Source: an uncultured Burkholderiaceae bacterium (GTDB lineage Bacteria > Pseudomonadota > Gammaproteobacteria > Burkholderiales > Burkholderiaceae). From it: DNA of 64,000 nt. The position numbers were made by a program, and so were the translations under genes. The notes under the pieces were generated by a model that worked only from the letters and a program-made list of their open reading frames with translations, was not told where the DNA came from and did not search any database. Positions 21,748 through 30,740 of this stretch are shown here, piece by piece. The DNA lies in the NCBI GenBank assembly GCA_937871985.1, contig CALMPB010000382.1, positions 6,093 through 70,092 on the forward strand, in the 5' to 3' direction. Position 1 is the first letter of the stretch. Every line of letters starts with the position of its first letter.

Positions 21748-22968
21748 GTGCCAGCCAGCCAGACCCCGTTCAGTTTGAAAAAAAACGCCATTGCGGCTTT
21801 CGGGCCCTCGCTGCTGTTCGGCATCAGCGAAGGCGCCATCTACCCCGTCATCGCGCTCAGCGCCAGGCAATTGGGGGCATCGGTCGCCGCCTCGGCGCTC
21901 ATCCTGGCGCTTATCGGCGTAGGCTCCCTCGTCAGCAATATCCCGGCGTCTTTGCTTACCGCGCGCCACGGCGAGCAGCGCGCCATGGTTGGCGCCGCCG
22001 TTCTCAGCATCATCGCCCTGCTGCTGTGCCTGTTCGCCCGATCCGAATGGATGCTGGGAGCCGGCGTCTTCATGATCGGCATGGCGCAGTCCGTCTACAC
22101 GCTGGCCAGGCAAACCTACCTGACCGAGGCCGTGCCCATCGCCATGCGCGCCAGGGCGCTTTCCACCCTGGGCGGCGTCATGCGCATCGGCCTGTTCATC
22201 GGCCCCTTCCTCGCTGCCGGCCTCATGCACAGCATGGGCATACCCGGCGCATACTGGACGGCCATTGTGGCCATGGCCGCTGCCGGCGTGCTGTCCAGCA
22301 GGCTTCCAGACCTCGAATCCCGCGCCCCCGGCGCCGCGACAAAGCCGGGCGCGCCGACCGCCGCGCCCGTGGCCAAGCCCCGGATCGGCCAGATCGCCAA
22401 AACACATTGCAAAGCCTTTCTGACGCTGGGCGCAGGCTGCTTGCTGGTGTCGGCCCTGCGAGGCTGCCGCCAGACCGTCATTCCGCTTTGGGCCGCCCAT
22501 ATCGGGCTGGACGCCACCACCACGGCTGTCGTCTACGGTTGCATGGGCGCCATCGACATGCTGCTTTTCTACCCCGCCGGCCACATCATGGATCGCCGCG
22601 GCCGGCACTGGGTGGCCATACCCTGCATGCTCATCATGGGCCTGTGCTTCGCCCTCATGCCGCTCACCCACGGATTATGGTGGTTCGCCGCCGTCACCAT
22701 GGTGCTGGGTTTCGGCAATGGGGTGGGATCGGGCATCATCATGACCATAGGCGCCGACTCGTCGCCTTCGGTCGGCCGTACCCAGTTTCTGGGCATTTGG
22801 CGCTTTATCGCCGACCTTGGCGCCAGCGGCGGCCCCTTGCTGATGTCGGCGATAGCGGCCTTGATATCGCTGGGCGCCGGCATCGCGGCGATAGGCGGAT
22901 TGGGGTTCGTCGCGGCCGCCGTGTTCTGGAAATGGCTGCCCCGCACGAATCCAGCCAAAAACCGCTGA
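21748..22968 (+). CDS. MFS transporter
   Basis: A 406-residue major facilitator with about 12 hydrophobic segments. The inter-domain loop (about residues 190-215) is Pro/Ala-rich. The first half shows LTARHGEQRAMVGAAVLS, and the second half has YPAGHIMDRRGRHWVAIPCM, the MFS loop 8-9 Asp-Arg-x-Gly-Arg-Arg-like motif. The start is a GTG at 21748 with a poor ribosome site. The substrate is unknown; drug-export-like (DHA) organisation is plausible. A long hairpin follows the stop. Confidence 0.8.
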   Translation: MPASQTPFSLKKNAIAAFGPSLLFGISEGAIYPVIALSARQLGASVAASALILALIGVGSLVSNIPASLLTARHGEQRAMVGAAVLSIIALLLCLFARSEWMLGAGVFMIGMAQSVYTLARQTYLTEAVPIAMRARALSTLGGVMRIGLFIGPFLAAGLMHSMGIPGAYWTAIVAMAAAGVLSSRLPDLESRAPGAATKPGAPTAAPVAKPRIGQIAKTHCKAFLTLGAGCLLVSALRGCRQTVIPLWAAHIGLDATTTAVVYGCMGAIDMLLFYPAGHIMDRRGRHWVAIPCMLIMGLCFALMPLTHGLWWFAAVTMVLGFGNGVGSGIIMTIGADSSPSVGRTQFLGIWRFIADLGASGGPLLMSAIAALISLGAGIAAIGGLGFVAAAVFWKWLPRTNPAKNR

Positions 22969-22982
22969 TGTAGATACGGCGC

Positions 22983-23016
22983 TTAGGGCCTGTCAACCCA
23001 TGTCGACAGGCCCTAA
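22983..23016. terminator. Bidirectional hairpin between convergent genes
   Basis: TTAGGGCCTGTC pairs exactly with GACAGGCCCTAA (12 bp), loop 10 bases. It sits 14 bp after the MFS stop and includes the stop codon of the small minus-strand gene. There is no long T-run on either side, so efficiency is uncertain. Confidence 0.6.
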
Positions 23017-23216
23017 TTCAAGGCCGCCTTGGCGGCTTCCTCGGGGGTCAAGCCCTCGTAAAACAGGTCCGTAAACCATTCGGCCTGCTCTTCGATGTGT
23101 TCTTGCGCCTCGTCCCGGGTCGCGCCGGCCTGCACAAGCAGTTCTTCGACTTCGACGCACCACGCCAGCAGCGCCACCTCGTCGGGATCCTCTTGCGGTG
23201 TTTTCTTTTTAGCCAT
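23013..23216 (-). CDS. Small acidic hypothetical protein
   Basis: A 67-residue protein, strongly acidic after a lysine-rich start (MAKKKTPQEDPDE). It is predicted to be helical, with segments LLAWCVEVEELLVQAG and ATRDEAQEHIEEQAEWFTDLFYEGLTPEEAAKAAL. The last part resembles short helix-turn-helix-free bundles in many small proteobacterial proteins. It has no signal peptide or membrane segment. Coding is supported by consistent GC-rich third positions, a purine-rich upstream sequence and the hairpin at its end. Function unknown. Confidence 0.65.
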   Translation of the reverse strand: MAKKKTPQEDPDEVALLAWCVEVEELLVQAGATRDEAQEHIEEQAEWFTDLFYEGLTPEEAAKAALN

Positions 23217-23468
23217 GATCCGGGGGTTCCCTTCAAGTTGCCGATCAAATGGAATAGGCCTCCATCATAAGGCCTCAAGACACGATCCGTAACCTTAATC
23301 ACCCGAATGCAACCAATTTGAAGCAGTTTCGGTGATTCAATTAGCTCATTCCGGCACGGCATTGTTCTTTGCCGTCTAGCGCGGGCATCCCGCCGCGCGC
23401 CGGCAGACGCCAAGCCAGGCGGGCACTATGCCGCCGCAGGCTTGGGTCAAACGTAAGGAGCTTGATCC

Positions 23469-23882
23469 ATGAAGAACAATATTATCGGCTCTGCCATTCT
23501 GGCAGCTTGCACGGCCCTGGCGGGCACCACGGCGTTCGCCCAGAACGACGGCCACCACGATCAGAACTGGGATCGCGGCGGCCCTCCGCAACACCAGATG
23601 GATCGCAACGACCATGGCCGGCCGGGCCCCGGCCCGCAGACTCACCATGCCCCTCCCCCTCACGCGCCGGCGCGCGGGCGCGGAGCGGGGCCCCGGCACA
23701 ATTTCTACAAAGGCGGCCGCTTGCCGGCGCAGTACCGCCGTCATCCTTACATTATCGAAGATTGGCGCGTCCATCATCTTAGCGAGCCGCCCAGGGGTTA
23801 CTACTGGGTCCAGGCCGGCAACGATTTCCTGCTTACGGCCATTGCCACGGGACTCATTGCCCAAGTCATCCTGAACAACTGA
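23469..23882 (+). CDS. RcnB-family periplasmic protein
   Basis: A 137-residue secreted protein. It has a signal peptide cleaved near AFAQN (residue 24-25), then a low-complexity His/Pro/Gly/Arg-rich section (about residues 28-75), then the RcnB domain: GGRLPAQYRRHPYIIEDWRVHHLSEPPRGYYWVQ-like, ending with GNDFLLTAIATGLIAQV (kept below the motif limit here). RcnB in E. coli is a periplasmic partner in nickel/cobalt homeostasis; many homologues simply carry the domain. Here no rcnA exporter is nearby. The ribosome site AAGGAG at 23455-23460 supports the start. The His-rich stretch suggests metal binding but is unproven. Confidence 0.82.
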   Translation: MKNNIIGSAILAACTALAGTTAFAQNDGHHDQNWDRGGPPQHQMDRNDHGRPGPGPQTHHAPPPHAPARGRGAGPRHNFYKGGRLPAQYRRHPYIIEDWRVHHLSEPPRGYYWVQAGNDFLLTAIATGLIAQVILNN

Positions 23883-23958
23883 ACGCCCCGGCACGAAGCG
23901 GCTGCCCGCAAGCCGGCGGCCGCTTCACCTACAATAGCCCCGACCACGCAAAAAAAAC

Positions 23959-24119
23959 GCCCCCACACTGCGCCGCTGACGCGGCTTGTTGCCCCCCAAG
24001 GGGGCGCTTTTTGCCTTGGGGCGGCCCGGCGGCAAAAGAAGCCCCCACGCTGCGCCGCTCACGCGGCTTGCTGCCCCCCAAGGGGGCGCTTTTTGCCTTG
24101 GGGCGGCCCGGCGGCAAAA
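23959..24119. repeat. Tandem pair of a 79-bp GC-rich terminator-like repeat
   Basis: Two near-identical copies (23959-24037 and 24041-24119) repeat with an 82-bp period and differ at only a few bases. Each contains GCCCCC-CAA-GGGGGC followed closely by TTTTT, an intrinsic terminator shape on the plus strand, plus a second GC-rich inverted portion (CCGCT..GCGG). They lie between the RcnB-like gene and tpm, ending 13 bp before the tpm start. The unit looks like a dispersed intergenic element duplicated in place. It is not CRISPR-like: there are only two units and no spacers. Confidence 0.85.
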
Positions 24120-24132
24120 AATAGGAGAATCG

Positions 24133-24789
24133 ATGGACGCAAATTTCTGGCTCACGCGATGGCAGGAAGGACGCACAGGGTTTCACCAGGATACCGTGAT
24201 GCCCCTGCTGCAAAAACACTGGCCCTCGTTGCCCCTGGCCAAGGACAGCCGCGTTCTCGTGCCCCTCTGCGGCAAATCCCTGGACATGATCTGGCTGGCC
24301 GCGCAGGGCCACCATGTGCTGGGGGTGGAACTGTCGCCTTTGGCCGTCGAGCAGTTCTTCCACGAAAATCGCTTGCGGCCCACCGTGCATGAGTCGCCGA
24401 TGGGACGCCGCCACACCGCCGGCAACATCGAAATCCTGTGCGGGGATATCTTCGCCCTGGACGACGCCACGCTGGCAGCGTGCGACGGCGTCTACGACCG
24501 GGCCGCCCTGATCGCTCTGCCGCGCGACATGCGGCCAAGCTACGTACAGCATGTTTACGCGCGGCTTCCCCCACGCTACCGCGGACTGCTCATCACGCTG
24601 GACTATCTTCAGGAACGGATGGATGGCCCGCCTTTTTCCGTGGACGATGCCGAAGTGCAAGCGCTGTTCGCCCCGCACTCCAAGGCAAAGCTGGTAGAAC
24701 GGCGCGATATTCTTGCCAGCGAACCCCGGTTCAGGCAGCGCGGCCTCGAACGGCTGGACACCGTGGTCTATGCGCTGGGCAAGGCCTGA
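24133..24789 (+). CDS. tpm: Thiopurine S-methyltransferase
   Basis: A 218-residue SAM-dependent methyltransferase, the exact usual bacterial TPMT length. It starts [19 protein letters not shown] and has the SAM site [20 protein letters not shown] near residues 41-60, then [13 protein letters not shown] and [12 protein letters not shown] near residues 118-129. It methylates thiopurines; bacterial homologues also methylate selenite and tellurite to volatile products, giving tolerance. AGGAGA lies 5 bases before the ATG. It is directly downstream of the double terminator repeat, so its promoter must lie within or very near the repeat. Confidence 0.95.
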   Translation: MDANFWLTRWQEGRTGFHQDTVMPLLQKHWPSLPLAKDSRVLVPLCGKSLDMIWLAAQGHHVLGVELSPLAVEQFFHENRLRPTVHESPMGRRHTAGNIEILCGDIFALDDATLAACDGVYDRAALIALPRDMRPSYVQHVYARLPPRYRGLLITLDYLQERMDGPPFSVDDAEVQALFAPHSKAKLVERRDILASEPRFRQRGLERLDTVVYALGKA

Positions 24790-24848
24790 GGCGCACGGCG
24801 GCGCCCAGGCCGGCAGACCAGCGTTACAACAGGCCGCGGCACAAAGAA

Positions 24849-25340
24849 CTAGTCCTCGAGCCCTTCCACGCGCGCCATCAGAAGATCCGCGTCTTCGTGA
24901 ACCTGCAGATCCAGCGGCGCCACAATGCCCTTCATGCGCAAGCCGACCTTGAATGATGAGTTGACGCAGCCTTCGGCCAGCGCGCTCAGGCGCTGCTGCA
25001 CTTTCAAGAGCGCCTCGCTGTTGGCGTAGGGCAGCAACAGCCAAAGCATGTCTTCGCGGGTTCTGGTGCAGCGGTCGGCTTCACGCACTATTTCGATGAT
25101 GCGGCCGACCAGCTCGTCGGCAATCTCGCGCTCCTGGTCGCGCAATGCCACCGGCACCGGAGTCGAGTGCCAGTTATAGTCCAGGCGCAGGCAAAGCAGC
25201 GAAAAAGCCGGGGCTCCGTAGCGCCGGCTCATTTCCAGCAGCCAGTCCAAAGAATATCGAAAGGCGTCCAAGCCGAGCACGCCCGGTGCTTCCAGGAATT
25301 CGGAAAAATCGCGCTCTATTGGAGCTTTACCGCAATACAT
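24849..25340 (-). CDS. Degenerate GGDEF-like protein
   Basis: A 163-residue soluble protein that reads like a diguanylate-cyclase fold stripped of its active site. FSLLCLRLDYNWHS (residues 46-59) stands where FsllllDiD occurs, ADELVGRIIEIVREADRCTRTRED follows as in GGDEF helices, and MLWLLLPYANSEALLKVQQRL replaces the post-active-site strand and helix. The GG(D/E)EF signature itself is replaced by a REDML-type sequence, so catalysis is not expected. It might bind a nucleotide or act as a partner protein. The start at 25340 has AGGAGC upstream. The assignment rests on pattern similarity only. Confidence 0.6.
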   Translation of the reverse strand: MYCGKAPIERDFSEFLEAPGVLGLDAFRYSLDWLLEMSRRYGAPAFSLLCLRLDYNWHSTPVPVALRDQEREIADELVGRIIEIVREADRCTRTREDMLWLLLPYANSEALLKVQQRLSALAEGCVNSSFKVGLRMKGIVAPLDLQVHEDADLLMARVEGLED

Positions 25341-25597
25341 GACTCAGCTCCTGTGAAAGTCGCCTCGGATCCAGAAAAACACGCTTCTCATTTGAATTAC
25401 AGTGATGACGGCCAAACCCGTCAGACCGAACCAAACCGCCTTTTTGCGAGGAGATGAAGGCAGCGCATAGTGGTTACTTTTAGTAAAACACGTAAGAGAA
25501 TAACAGAGCGCTGGAAAATTTACTTTCCTGAGCGCGTTCATTCGTCGAGAGCCGCGGCCTGACCCGGCGAATTATGCAAAAGTGTCGCATCTATGCA

Positions 25598-25762
25598 TCA
25601 AAATGTGGACGCGCAATGCCCTCCGGAAGGCGCCTGGCCCGAGCCCGCGGCGATGAGCGGCGGCTCCAGGCGTTGGTTGACGGGCGCGGAAACCGCCCAG
25701 TCCCAGGCAAAAAAGGCAATCAGCAGTGCCCAGAACACTGCGGCGAGTATCGGTTTTTTCAT
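25598..25762 (-). CDS. Small membrane protein downstream of the YeeE transporter
   Basis: A 54-codon ORF starting with ATG at 25762, 15 bp after the YeeE-family stop on the same strand, with GGGG upstream. It encodes MKKPILAAVFWALLIAFFAW followed by DWAVSAPVNQRL and a Pro/Gly-rich C-terminus. One hydrophobic segment (residues 4-19) could be a transmembrane anchor or an uncleaved signal. The close spacing suggests co-transcription and a role with the sulfur transporter. It is too short for confident family assignment. Confidence 0.55.
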   Translation of the reverse strand: MKKPILAAVFWALLIAFFAWDWAVSAPVNQRLEPPLIAAGSGQAPSGGHCASTF

Positions 25763-25777
25763 CAATACCCCAAAAAA

Positions 25778-26860
25778 TCAATAACCGAAATGGCGTCGTA
25801 TGCGCAGCCCGAGCACAGAGCCGCAAAACGCCAGGGGCACCCAGATCCAGCCATGGACGCTGCCGGTTGAAATGCCGCTGACCATGGCGCCGATATTGCA
25901 GCCGAAGGCAAGACGCGAACTATAGCCCAGCAGAAATCCCGCAATGATGCCCACCGTCCATTGCCTGGCCGTCAAGCTTGCAGGAGCCGATTTGGATGAC
26001 TGGCCCGCCGCTATCCACAAGGCTCCCGCCAGAATGCCGATATTGGTAATGGAAGTGACATCCAGAAAAACCGACTGCGACAAGGTCGTCAAGTTGACGG
26101 ACTGGCTCCAGAACGGGTTGGAGGCAGGGTCGAACGCCCCCGTCGCCACGGCGATCTTGGCCACCCAAAGCCCGAAGCCGTATACGACCCCCCACGGCTG
26201 GCCGGCAATGGCCAGGTTCAGGACAGCCAGGATCGCCAGCAATACGGCGCCTATGAACAAGCGCCGATCGAACCAGGGCTTGGCTTTGCCGCACCATAAA
26301 AGCGCCGCCGCCCCCAGGACGATCAGGCCAAGGCAAGTCAGGCCGAACGCCTCCCAGGGCCCGAACCGCCCCACCAGCCCGACCGGCTTGACCGCGCCCA
26401 GGCTCAACCATTGCTCGAGCTGGGCCGACCCCAAAAAGCTGCCCAGCGCGAACACCGGCAATATCGTCATGTTCAGGGGGATGCCCAGCCCCGCCTTGTA
26501 CAAGGTTCCCGAGCCGCAGCCGTCGGCCATCTGCATGGCCGCCCCGAATACAAAAGCGCCGACGATCAGGCTGATGCTGGGCGGCCCCAGCGCCGCGCCC
26601 AAATCGTGCGGAAACGCGGCAAGCAGCGGCATGGAGATTGCCGCCGCCAGGGCCATGAGAAACAATTGCGCCATGACGCCGCGCGGATCGCGCTGCTCGA
26701 TGAGGCGGCGCCAACCCGTGGTGAAGCCGAACCGGGCGCCAGCCAGCACGCTCCCCATGCCCACGCCCACCAGGAACAGGACGGCCTGGCGCATCGATAC
26801 AAACCACACCAGGGCCAAGAAAAAGGCGGCCATCACGGCCGCGAGAGAAGTTCGATTCAT
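25778..26860 (-). CDS. YeeE/YedE family sulfur-compound transporter (thiosulfate type)
   Basis: A 360-residue inner-membrane protein with about nine hydrophobic segments and two repeated Cys-containing signatures: DGCGSGTLYKAG (Cys115) and FGCNIGAMVSGISTGSVHGW (Cys321). YeeE (TsuA) of this family carries thiosulfate across the membrane by relaying it along conserved cysteines. It is the full-length fused form rather than the two half-size PmpA/PmpB proteins. The neighbours support sulfur handling: a periplasmic rhodanese upstream on the same strand, and the sulfate ABC system divergent further on. Exact substrate (thiosulfate, sulfide, selenium compounds) is inferred. Confidence 0.88.
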   Translation of the reverse strand: MNRTSLAAVMAAFFLALVWFVSMRQAVLFLVGVGMGSVLAGARFGFTTGWRRLIEQRDPRGVMAQLFLMALAAAISMPLLAAFPHDLGAALGPPSISLIVGAFVFGAAMQMADGCGSGTLYKAGLGIPLNMTILPVFALGSFLGSAQLEQWLSLGAVKPVGLVGRFGPWEAFGLTCLGLIVLGAAALLWCGKAKPWFDRRLFIGAVLLAILAVLNLAIAGQPWGVVYGFGLWVAKIAVATGAFDPASNPFWSQSVNLTTLSQSVFLDVTSITNIGILAGALWIAAGQSSKSAPASLTARQWTVGIIAGFLLGYSSRLAFGCNIGAMVSGISTGSVHGWIWVPLAFCGSVLGLRIRRHFGY

Positions 26861-26945
26861 GGGTTGTCTATCGTCCGGCGGCGGAAATCGCCCGATTCAC
26901 AAGTGCAAGGTACGGCATGGCTGCAATGCGCATTTTTGCGACGAA

Positions 26946-27887
26946 TCAGGAAACCTTGCCGACCAGGTTTTTAAGGTCGTTGAGAATTTGCGAGCCGCGC
27001 CCCGGAACGTTGTCCATGGGCAGCGCCTCGGGCGACTGCGTCCACTCGACCAGGGATGCCGGATAGAGCTTGACGTTTTTCTGGCCCACCACCTCGGACA
27101 GGGCGAACCAGTCGATGGCCGCCCAATGCCCCGTATTGCAGAACGAAATGGTTTCGCCGGCAGGCTTGGCAAGATCGCGGGCGGCGATTTTACGGGCTTC
27201 CTCGGTGGATACGAAAATGGAAGTGCCGGGCTTGAACCACCGGTCGAACGAGAGGCTGACCGCCGTATGTATGGTGCCGGGAACCTTGGCCGCCGGCGCC
27301 TTGGCCTTGCCTTCAAAGAAATTGGCGGGACGCGCATCGATGAGCCGGGTCTGCGGATTGCCGATCTGGGCCGCGACCTGATCCTGCGTGGCGATCAGCG
27401 CCGTGTTCAAGACGGGCGTGTAGCTGCTGGCCGCTACTTGCGGCACGGTTTGATTTTGGGGCAGGCCCGCATCGGTCCACGCCTTGACGCCGCCGTTGAG
27501 AATGGAAAGATTGTTCAGCCCCAGGTACTTGAGCGTCCAGTACACCCGCGCGGAAGCGCCGAAGTCGGTTGAATCGGCGCCCGAGGACACCACGACCGCA
27601 TGACTGGCCTCGCCAAGGCCCAGGCGGCGCACCAAGGCGGTCAAGGCATCGATCTGGGGCAACTGCCCGGGATTGGTGGCCGGGCCGCGCCATTGCCCAT
27701 AGGGCGCGGAGACAGCCCCGGGGATGTGATTGGCGCTGTAGTCCTGAGCGGGCCGGATGTCGACGATGCGCACGGTTGGGTCGGAGGCCAGGGTATTGAG
27801 TTCGGCGGGCGTGACCAAAGGCGCGGCAAAGCCCGCCGCGCTATAGGCGAAGGCCGCAGCGGCGGCAAGACAAGCAAGGAGTTTCAT
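26946..27887 (-). CDS. Periplasmic rhodanese / sulfurtransferase (tandem domains)
   Basis: A 313-residue protein with a signal peptide (cleavage near AGFAAP, residue 22-23) and two rhodanese domains. The second carries the catalytic Cys250 in FCNTGHWAAIDWF; the first (about residues 30-150) has lost the active-site cysteine (VVVSSGADSTDFG), as in TST-type enzymes. It would transfer sulfane sulfur from thiosulfate or 3-mercaptopyruvate in the periplasm. It precedes the YeeE-type transporter by 85 bp in the same direction, so the pair could process and import thiosulfate. Donor and acceptor are not determinable from sequence. Confidence 0.88.
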   Translation of the reverse strand: MKLLACLAAAAAFAYSAAGFAAPLVTPAELNTLASDPTVRIVDIRPAQDYSANHIPGAVSAPYGQWRGPATNPGQLPQIDALTALVRRLGLGEASHAVVVSSGADSTDFGASARVYWTLKYLGLNNLSILNGGVKAWTDAGLPQNQTVPQVAASSYTPVLNTALIATQDQVAAQIGNPQTRLIDARPANFFEGKAKAPAAKVPGTIHTAVSLSFDRWFKPGTSIFVSTEEARKIAARDLAKPAGETISFCNTGHWAAIDWFALSEVVGQKNVKLYPASLVEWTQSPEALPMDNVPGRGSQILNDLKNLVGKVS

Positions 27888-28061
27888 GGCGAACCACCTG
27901 GAAAAACAGAGGATTCCGTTATTTTCTCACAACCCAAAGAAGCCTGGGCAATGGTTTTCCCATGAATTTATAGGCGTATGCCCGCCCGCTCCCGTGCGCC
28001 ATCCGCGAACAAGCCGCGGCGCGCACAGGCGCCACGCTTGATCCACGTCCGCCCGGCGGCT

Positions 28062-28445
28062 TTACGCCGCGTACATCGGCTTGCCGTCCACCAGGCGCAG
28101 CCAGCCTTTGACGATGCGGTAGATGATCCAGATGAGGTTGGCAACCAGGATGAAATAGCCGACCACCGCGAACAACAGGGCAACACCCACGATCGACCAC
28201 AGCAAGCTGTACCAGAAGGTCCGGATCTGCCACTTGAAATGCGAAGCCAGCCAGGTGCCCTGGACATCGGCGCGCTTCACGTAATTGATGATAATGGCGA
28301 TGATGGCGGTGATGCCCACGATGAACGCCACGGCCTGCAAACCATATACGACCAGGGTTATCGTCTTCGCCGATTTCAGTTTTTCATCGTCGGGGCCGGG
28401 CGCCGCGGTGGCGGTGGCCGTGGTGACTATCGTATTTTCGTTCAT
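28062..28445 (-). CDS. DUF4870-type membrane protein
   Basis: A 127-residue protein with three hydrophobic segments (about residues 30-55, 75-105 and 105-115) after a Thr/Ala-rich soluble start. The block YVKRADVQGTWLASHFKWQ followed by IRTFWYSLLW is characteristic of the DUF4870/Tic20-like family, whose function is unknown. The ATG at 28445 is chosen over an adjacent TTG, with AAGGAAAT upstream. It lies between the rhodanese and sbp, divergent from sbp. Confidence 0.75.
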   Translation of the reverse strand: MNENTIVTTATATAAPGPDDEKLKSAKTITLVVYGLQAVAFIVGITAIIAIIINYVKRADVQGTWLASHFKWQIRTFWYSLLWSIVGVALLFAVVGYFILVANLIWIIYRIVKGWLRLVDGKPMYAA

Positions 28446-28597
28446 CAATAAATTTCCTTATGAAATAAATGGCCTCAAACGCAGCCCCGCGCCATGATGC
28501 CATGCCCCCTGAAAAACCATTTTCTCAAACGGCCATTGCCGGAATCCGGCGAAGCAACTCGCCTGCGCCCGCCAGGATGACCGCGCCCCATATGCGA

Positions 28598-28631
28598 AAA
28601 ACGAATTAACAATCGTGAAACCATTCGTTTT
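28598..28631. promoter_or_regulatory. Inverted repeat upstream of sbp
   Basis: The arms AAAACGAAT and ATTCGTTTT (9 bp) are separated by 16 bases, 100-133 bp upstream of the sbp start and also upstream of the divergent DUF4870 gene. The A/T-rich arms and position fit an activator site such as CysB, but CysB sites are poorly conserved, so this is only a candidate. A second, smaller inverted repeat (AAGCTG..CAGCTT, 28652-28679) lies in the leader. Confidence 0.35.
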
Positions 28632-28730
28632 CCTTGAAGCACGGGCTCGATAAGCTGGAGGCTCTGAAACTTTCAGCTTCGAAAAATTTCCGCGCACAGC
28701 GCTCGAACCACTGCTTCCAAGGTAACGCAT

Positions 28731-29741
28731 ATGTTGGCAAAAAAAATAGCACTATCCGCTTTGTTCCTGGCTTTCGCCGCCACGCCCGCCGTTCATGCGG
28801 CGCAAATACAACTCCTGAACGTTTCCTACGACCCCACCCGGGAGCTGTACCAGGAATATAACAAGGTCTTCGCCAAGGAATGGAAAGCCAAGACCGGGGA
28901 CGACGTCGTCATCAGGCAATCGCACGGCGGTTCGGGCAAGCAGGCGCGCACCGTCATCGACGGCATCTCGGCCGACGTCGTGACCCTAGCGCTGGCCTCC
29001 GACATCGACGCCATCGCGCAGCGCGGCCTCATCGACAAGAACTGGCAGGAGCGCCTGGCGCATCGCAGCTCGCCCTACACCTCGACCATCGTCTTCCTGG
29101 TGCGCAAGGGCAACCCCAAAGGCATCAAGGACTGGGGCGATCTGATCAAGCCGGGCATCCAGATCATCACTCCCAACCCCAAGACCTCCGGGGGCGCCCG
29201 ATGGAACTTCCTGGCGGCGTGGGGCTATGCGCTCAAGCAGCCGGGCGGCAGCGTCGACAGCGCCAAGGCCTTCGTCGGCCAGATCTACAAGCATGTGCCG
29301 GTGCTGGATTCCGGCGCGCGGGGATCCACCACCACCTTCGTCGAACGCGGCATCGGCGACGTGCTGCTGGCCTGGGAAAACGAAGCCTTCCTGGCCATCA
29401 AGGAACTGGGGCCCGACAAAGTGGAAATCGTCGTGCCGTCGGTCAGCATCCTGGCCGAACCGCCCGTGGCCCTGGTGGACAAGAACGTCGACCGGCACGG
29501 CACACGCAAGGTGGCGCAAGCCTATCTGGACTACCTGTACAGCGATGCCGGCCAGGATATCGCGGCCCGGAACTACTATCGCCCGACTTCGGCAAAGATC
29601 GCCCAAAAATACGCATCGCAATTTCCCAAAATCAATTTGTTCACCATCGAGGACGTGGCCGGCCCCTGGAGCAAGGTGCAAAAGGAATTCTTCGGCGACG
29701 GCGGCATCTTCGACCAGATCTACATCCCCGGCAAACGCTAG
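28731..29741 (+). CDS. sbp: Sulfate-binding periplasmic protein of ABC transporter
   Basis: A 336-residue periplasmic solute receptor with a signal peptide cleaved near VHAAQ (residues 22-24). Family blocks include [34 protein letters not shown] (ligand-binding loop with Ser and Gly NH donors) and [20 protein letters not shown]. It binds sulfate (possibly thiosulfate) and hands it to CysT/CysW. It is the first gene of the sulfate locus, 132 bp before cysT, which leaves room for a second promoter. Confidence 0.95.
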   Translation: MLAKKIALSALFLAFAATPAVHAAQIQLLNVSYDPTRELYQEYNKVFAKEWKAKTGDDVVIRQSHGGSGKQARTVIDGISADVVTLALASDIDAIAQRGLIDKNWQERLAHRSSPYTSTIVFLVRKGNPKGIKDWGDLIKPGIQIITPNPKTSGGARWNFLAAWGYALKQPGGSVDSAKAFVGQIYKHVPVLDSGARGSTTTFVERGIGDVLLAWENEAFLAIKELGPDKVEIVVPSVSILAEPPVALVDKNVDRHGTRKVAQAYLDYLYSDAGQDIAARNYYRPTSAKIAQKYASQFPKINLFTIEDVAGPWSKVQKEFFGDGGIFDQIYIPGKR

Positions 29742-29873
29742 GCAGGGCCGAGTCGGGGCGCCATCTTTATTTGATTTTCTTCTATGGACATAGGAAAAAA
29801 ATCGTTCTCTTTATAACGGCGAAATGCAACCATGCATGGGTTCCGTATCCGTTCCGACTCACCCAGACCATCT

Positions 29874-30740
29874 ATGACCGCCGCAACACTTCCCCTGCGC
29901 AGGAACCCGCCGTTCCGGATCATGCCGGGGTTCAACATCACATTGGGCTTTACCATTTTTTATCTAAGCCTCATCGTCCTGATTCCCTTGGCGGCCATCT
30001 TCCTGAAAACCTTTTCGCTGAGCTGGGACGAGTTCGTGCACGCCGCCACCTCGCCCCGCGTCATGGCTTCGTACCGCCTCAGCTTCGGCGCTTCGCTGAT
30101 TGCGGCGGCGGTCAATGCGGTGTTCGGCGGCATCGTGGCCTGGACGCTCGTCCGCTATGAATTTCCCGGCAAGAGAATCATCGACGCCCTGGTCGACCTT
30201 CCTTTCGCCCTGCCCACGGCGGTCGCCGGCATCGCCCTGACGGCCCTGTATGCGCCCAACGGCTGGCTGGGCAGCGGGCTGGAGCAGCTCGGCATCAAGG
30301 TCGCCTTTACACCGTTGGGCGTCGTTGTCGCGCTGACCTTCATCGGCCTGCCTTTCGTGGTTCGCACCATGCAGCCGGTGCTGGAAGAATTCGAATCCGA
30401 ATACGAAGAGGCGGCGGCCAGCCTGGGGGCAAGCCGCCTGCAAACCTTCGCGCACGTCATCTTTCCCGCCATCATGCCCTCGCTCATTACCGGCTTCGCC
30501 CTGGCTTTCGCCCGCGCGGCCGGCGAATACGGCTCGGTGATCTTCATCGCGGGCAATATGCCCATGGTGTCGGAAATCACGCCGCTGCTCATCGTCACCA
30601 AGCTCGAACAATACGACTACGCCGGCGCGACAGCCATCGCCATGGTCATGCTGCTGGTGTCGTTCACCATGCTTTTCACCATCAACCTGCTGCAGGCCTG
30701 GTCGCGCCGCCGCGGCCAACGCCTGCGCACGCAATCATGA
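29874..30740 (+). CDS. cysT: Sulfate ABC transporter permease CysT (CysU)
   Basis: A 288-residue inner-membrane permease with about six helices. It carries the EAA loop ([21 protein letters not shown] near residues 178-198) that docks onto CysA. The start [10 protein letters not shown] at 29874 is preferred to the longer form from 29832 because it matches the usual beginning of family members; neither has a good ribosome site. It ends in a 4-bp ATGA overlap with cysW. The AT-rich 29760-29815 stretch upstream may hold an internal promoter. Confidence 0.94.
   Translation: MTAATLPLRRNPPFRIMPGFNITLGFTIFYLSLIVLIPLAAIFLKTFSLSWDEFVHAATSPRVMASYRLSFGASLIAAAVNAVFGGIVAWTLVRYEFPGKRIIDALVDLPFALPTAVAGIALTALYAPNGWLGSGLEQLGIKVAFTPLGVVVALTFIGLPFVVRTMQPVLEEFESEYEEAAASLGASRLQTFAHVIFPAIMPSLITGFALAFARAAGEYGSVIFIAGNMPMVSEITPLLIVTKLEQYDYAGATAIAMVMLLVSFTMLFTINLLQAWSRRRGQRLRTQS

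Noticed and set aside
23959..24119. Possible CRISPR or IS end
   Set aside because: Only two units in direct tandem with no variable spacers, no cas genes and no transposase; it is better described as a duplicated intergenic terminator element.
25344..25541. A 65-codon ORF upstream of the GGDEF-like gene, with a hydrophobic middle
   Set aside because: The sequence is lower in GC with no codon bias and no good ribosome site. It might be a small membrane protein but cannot be supported.
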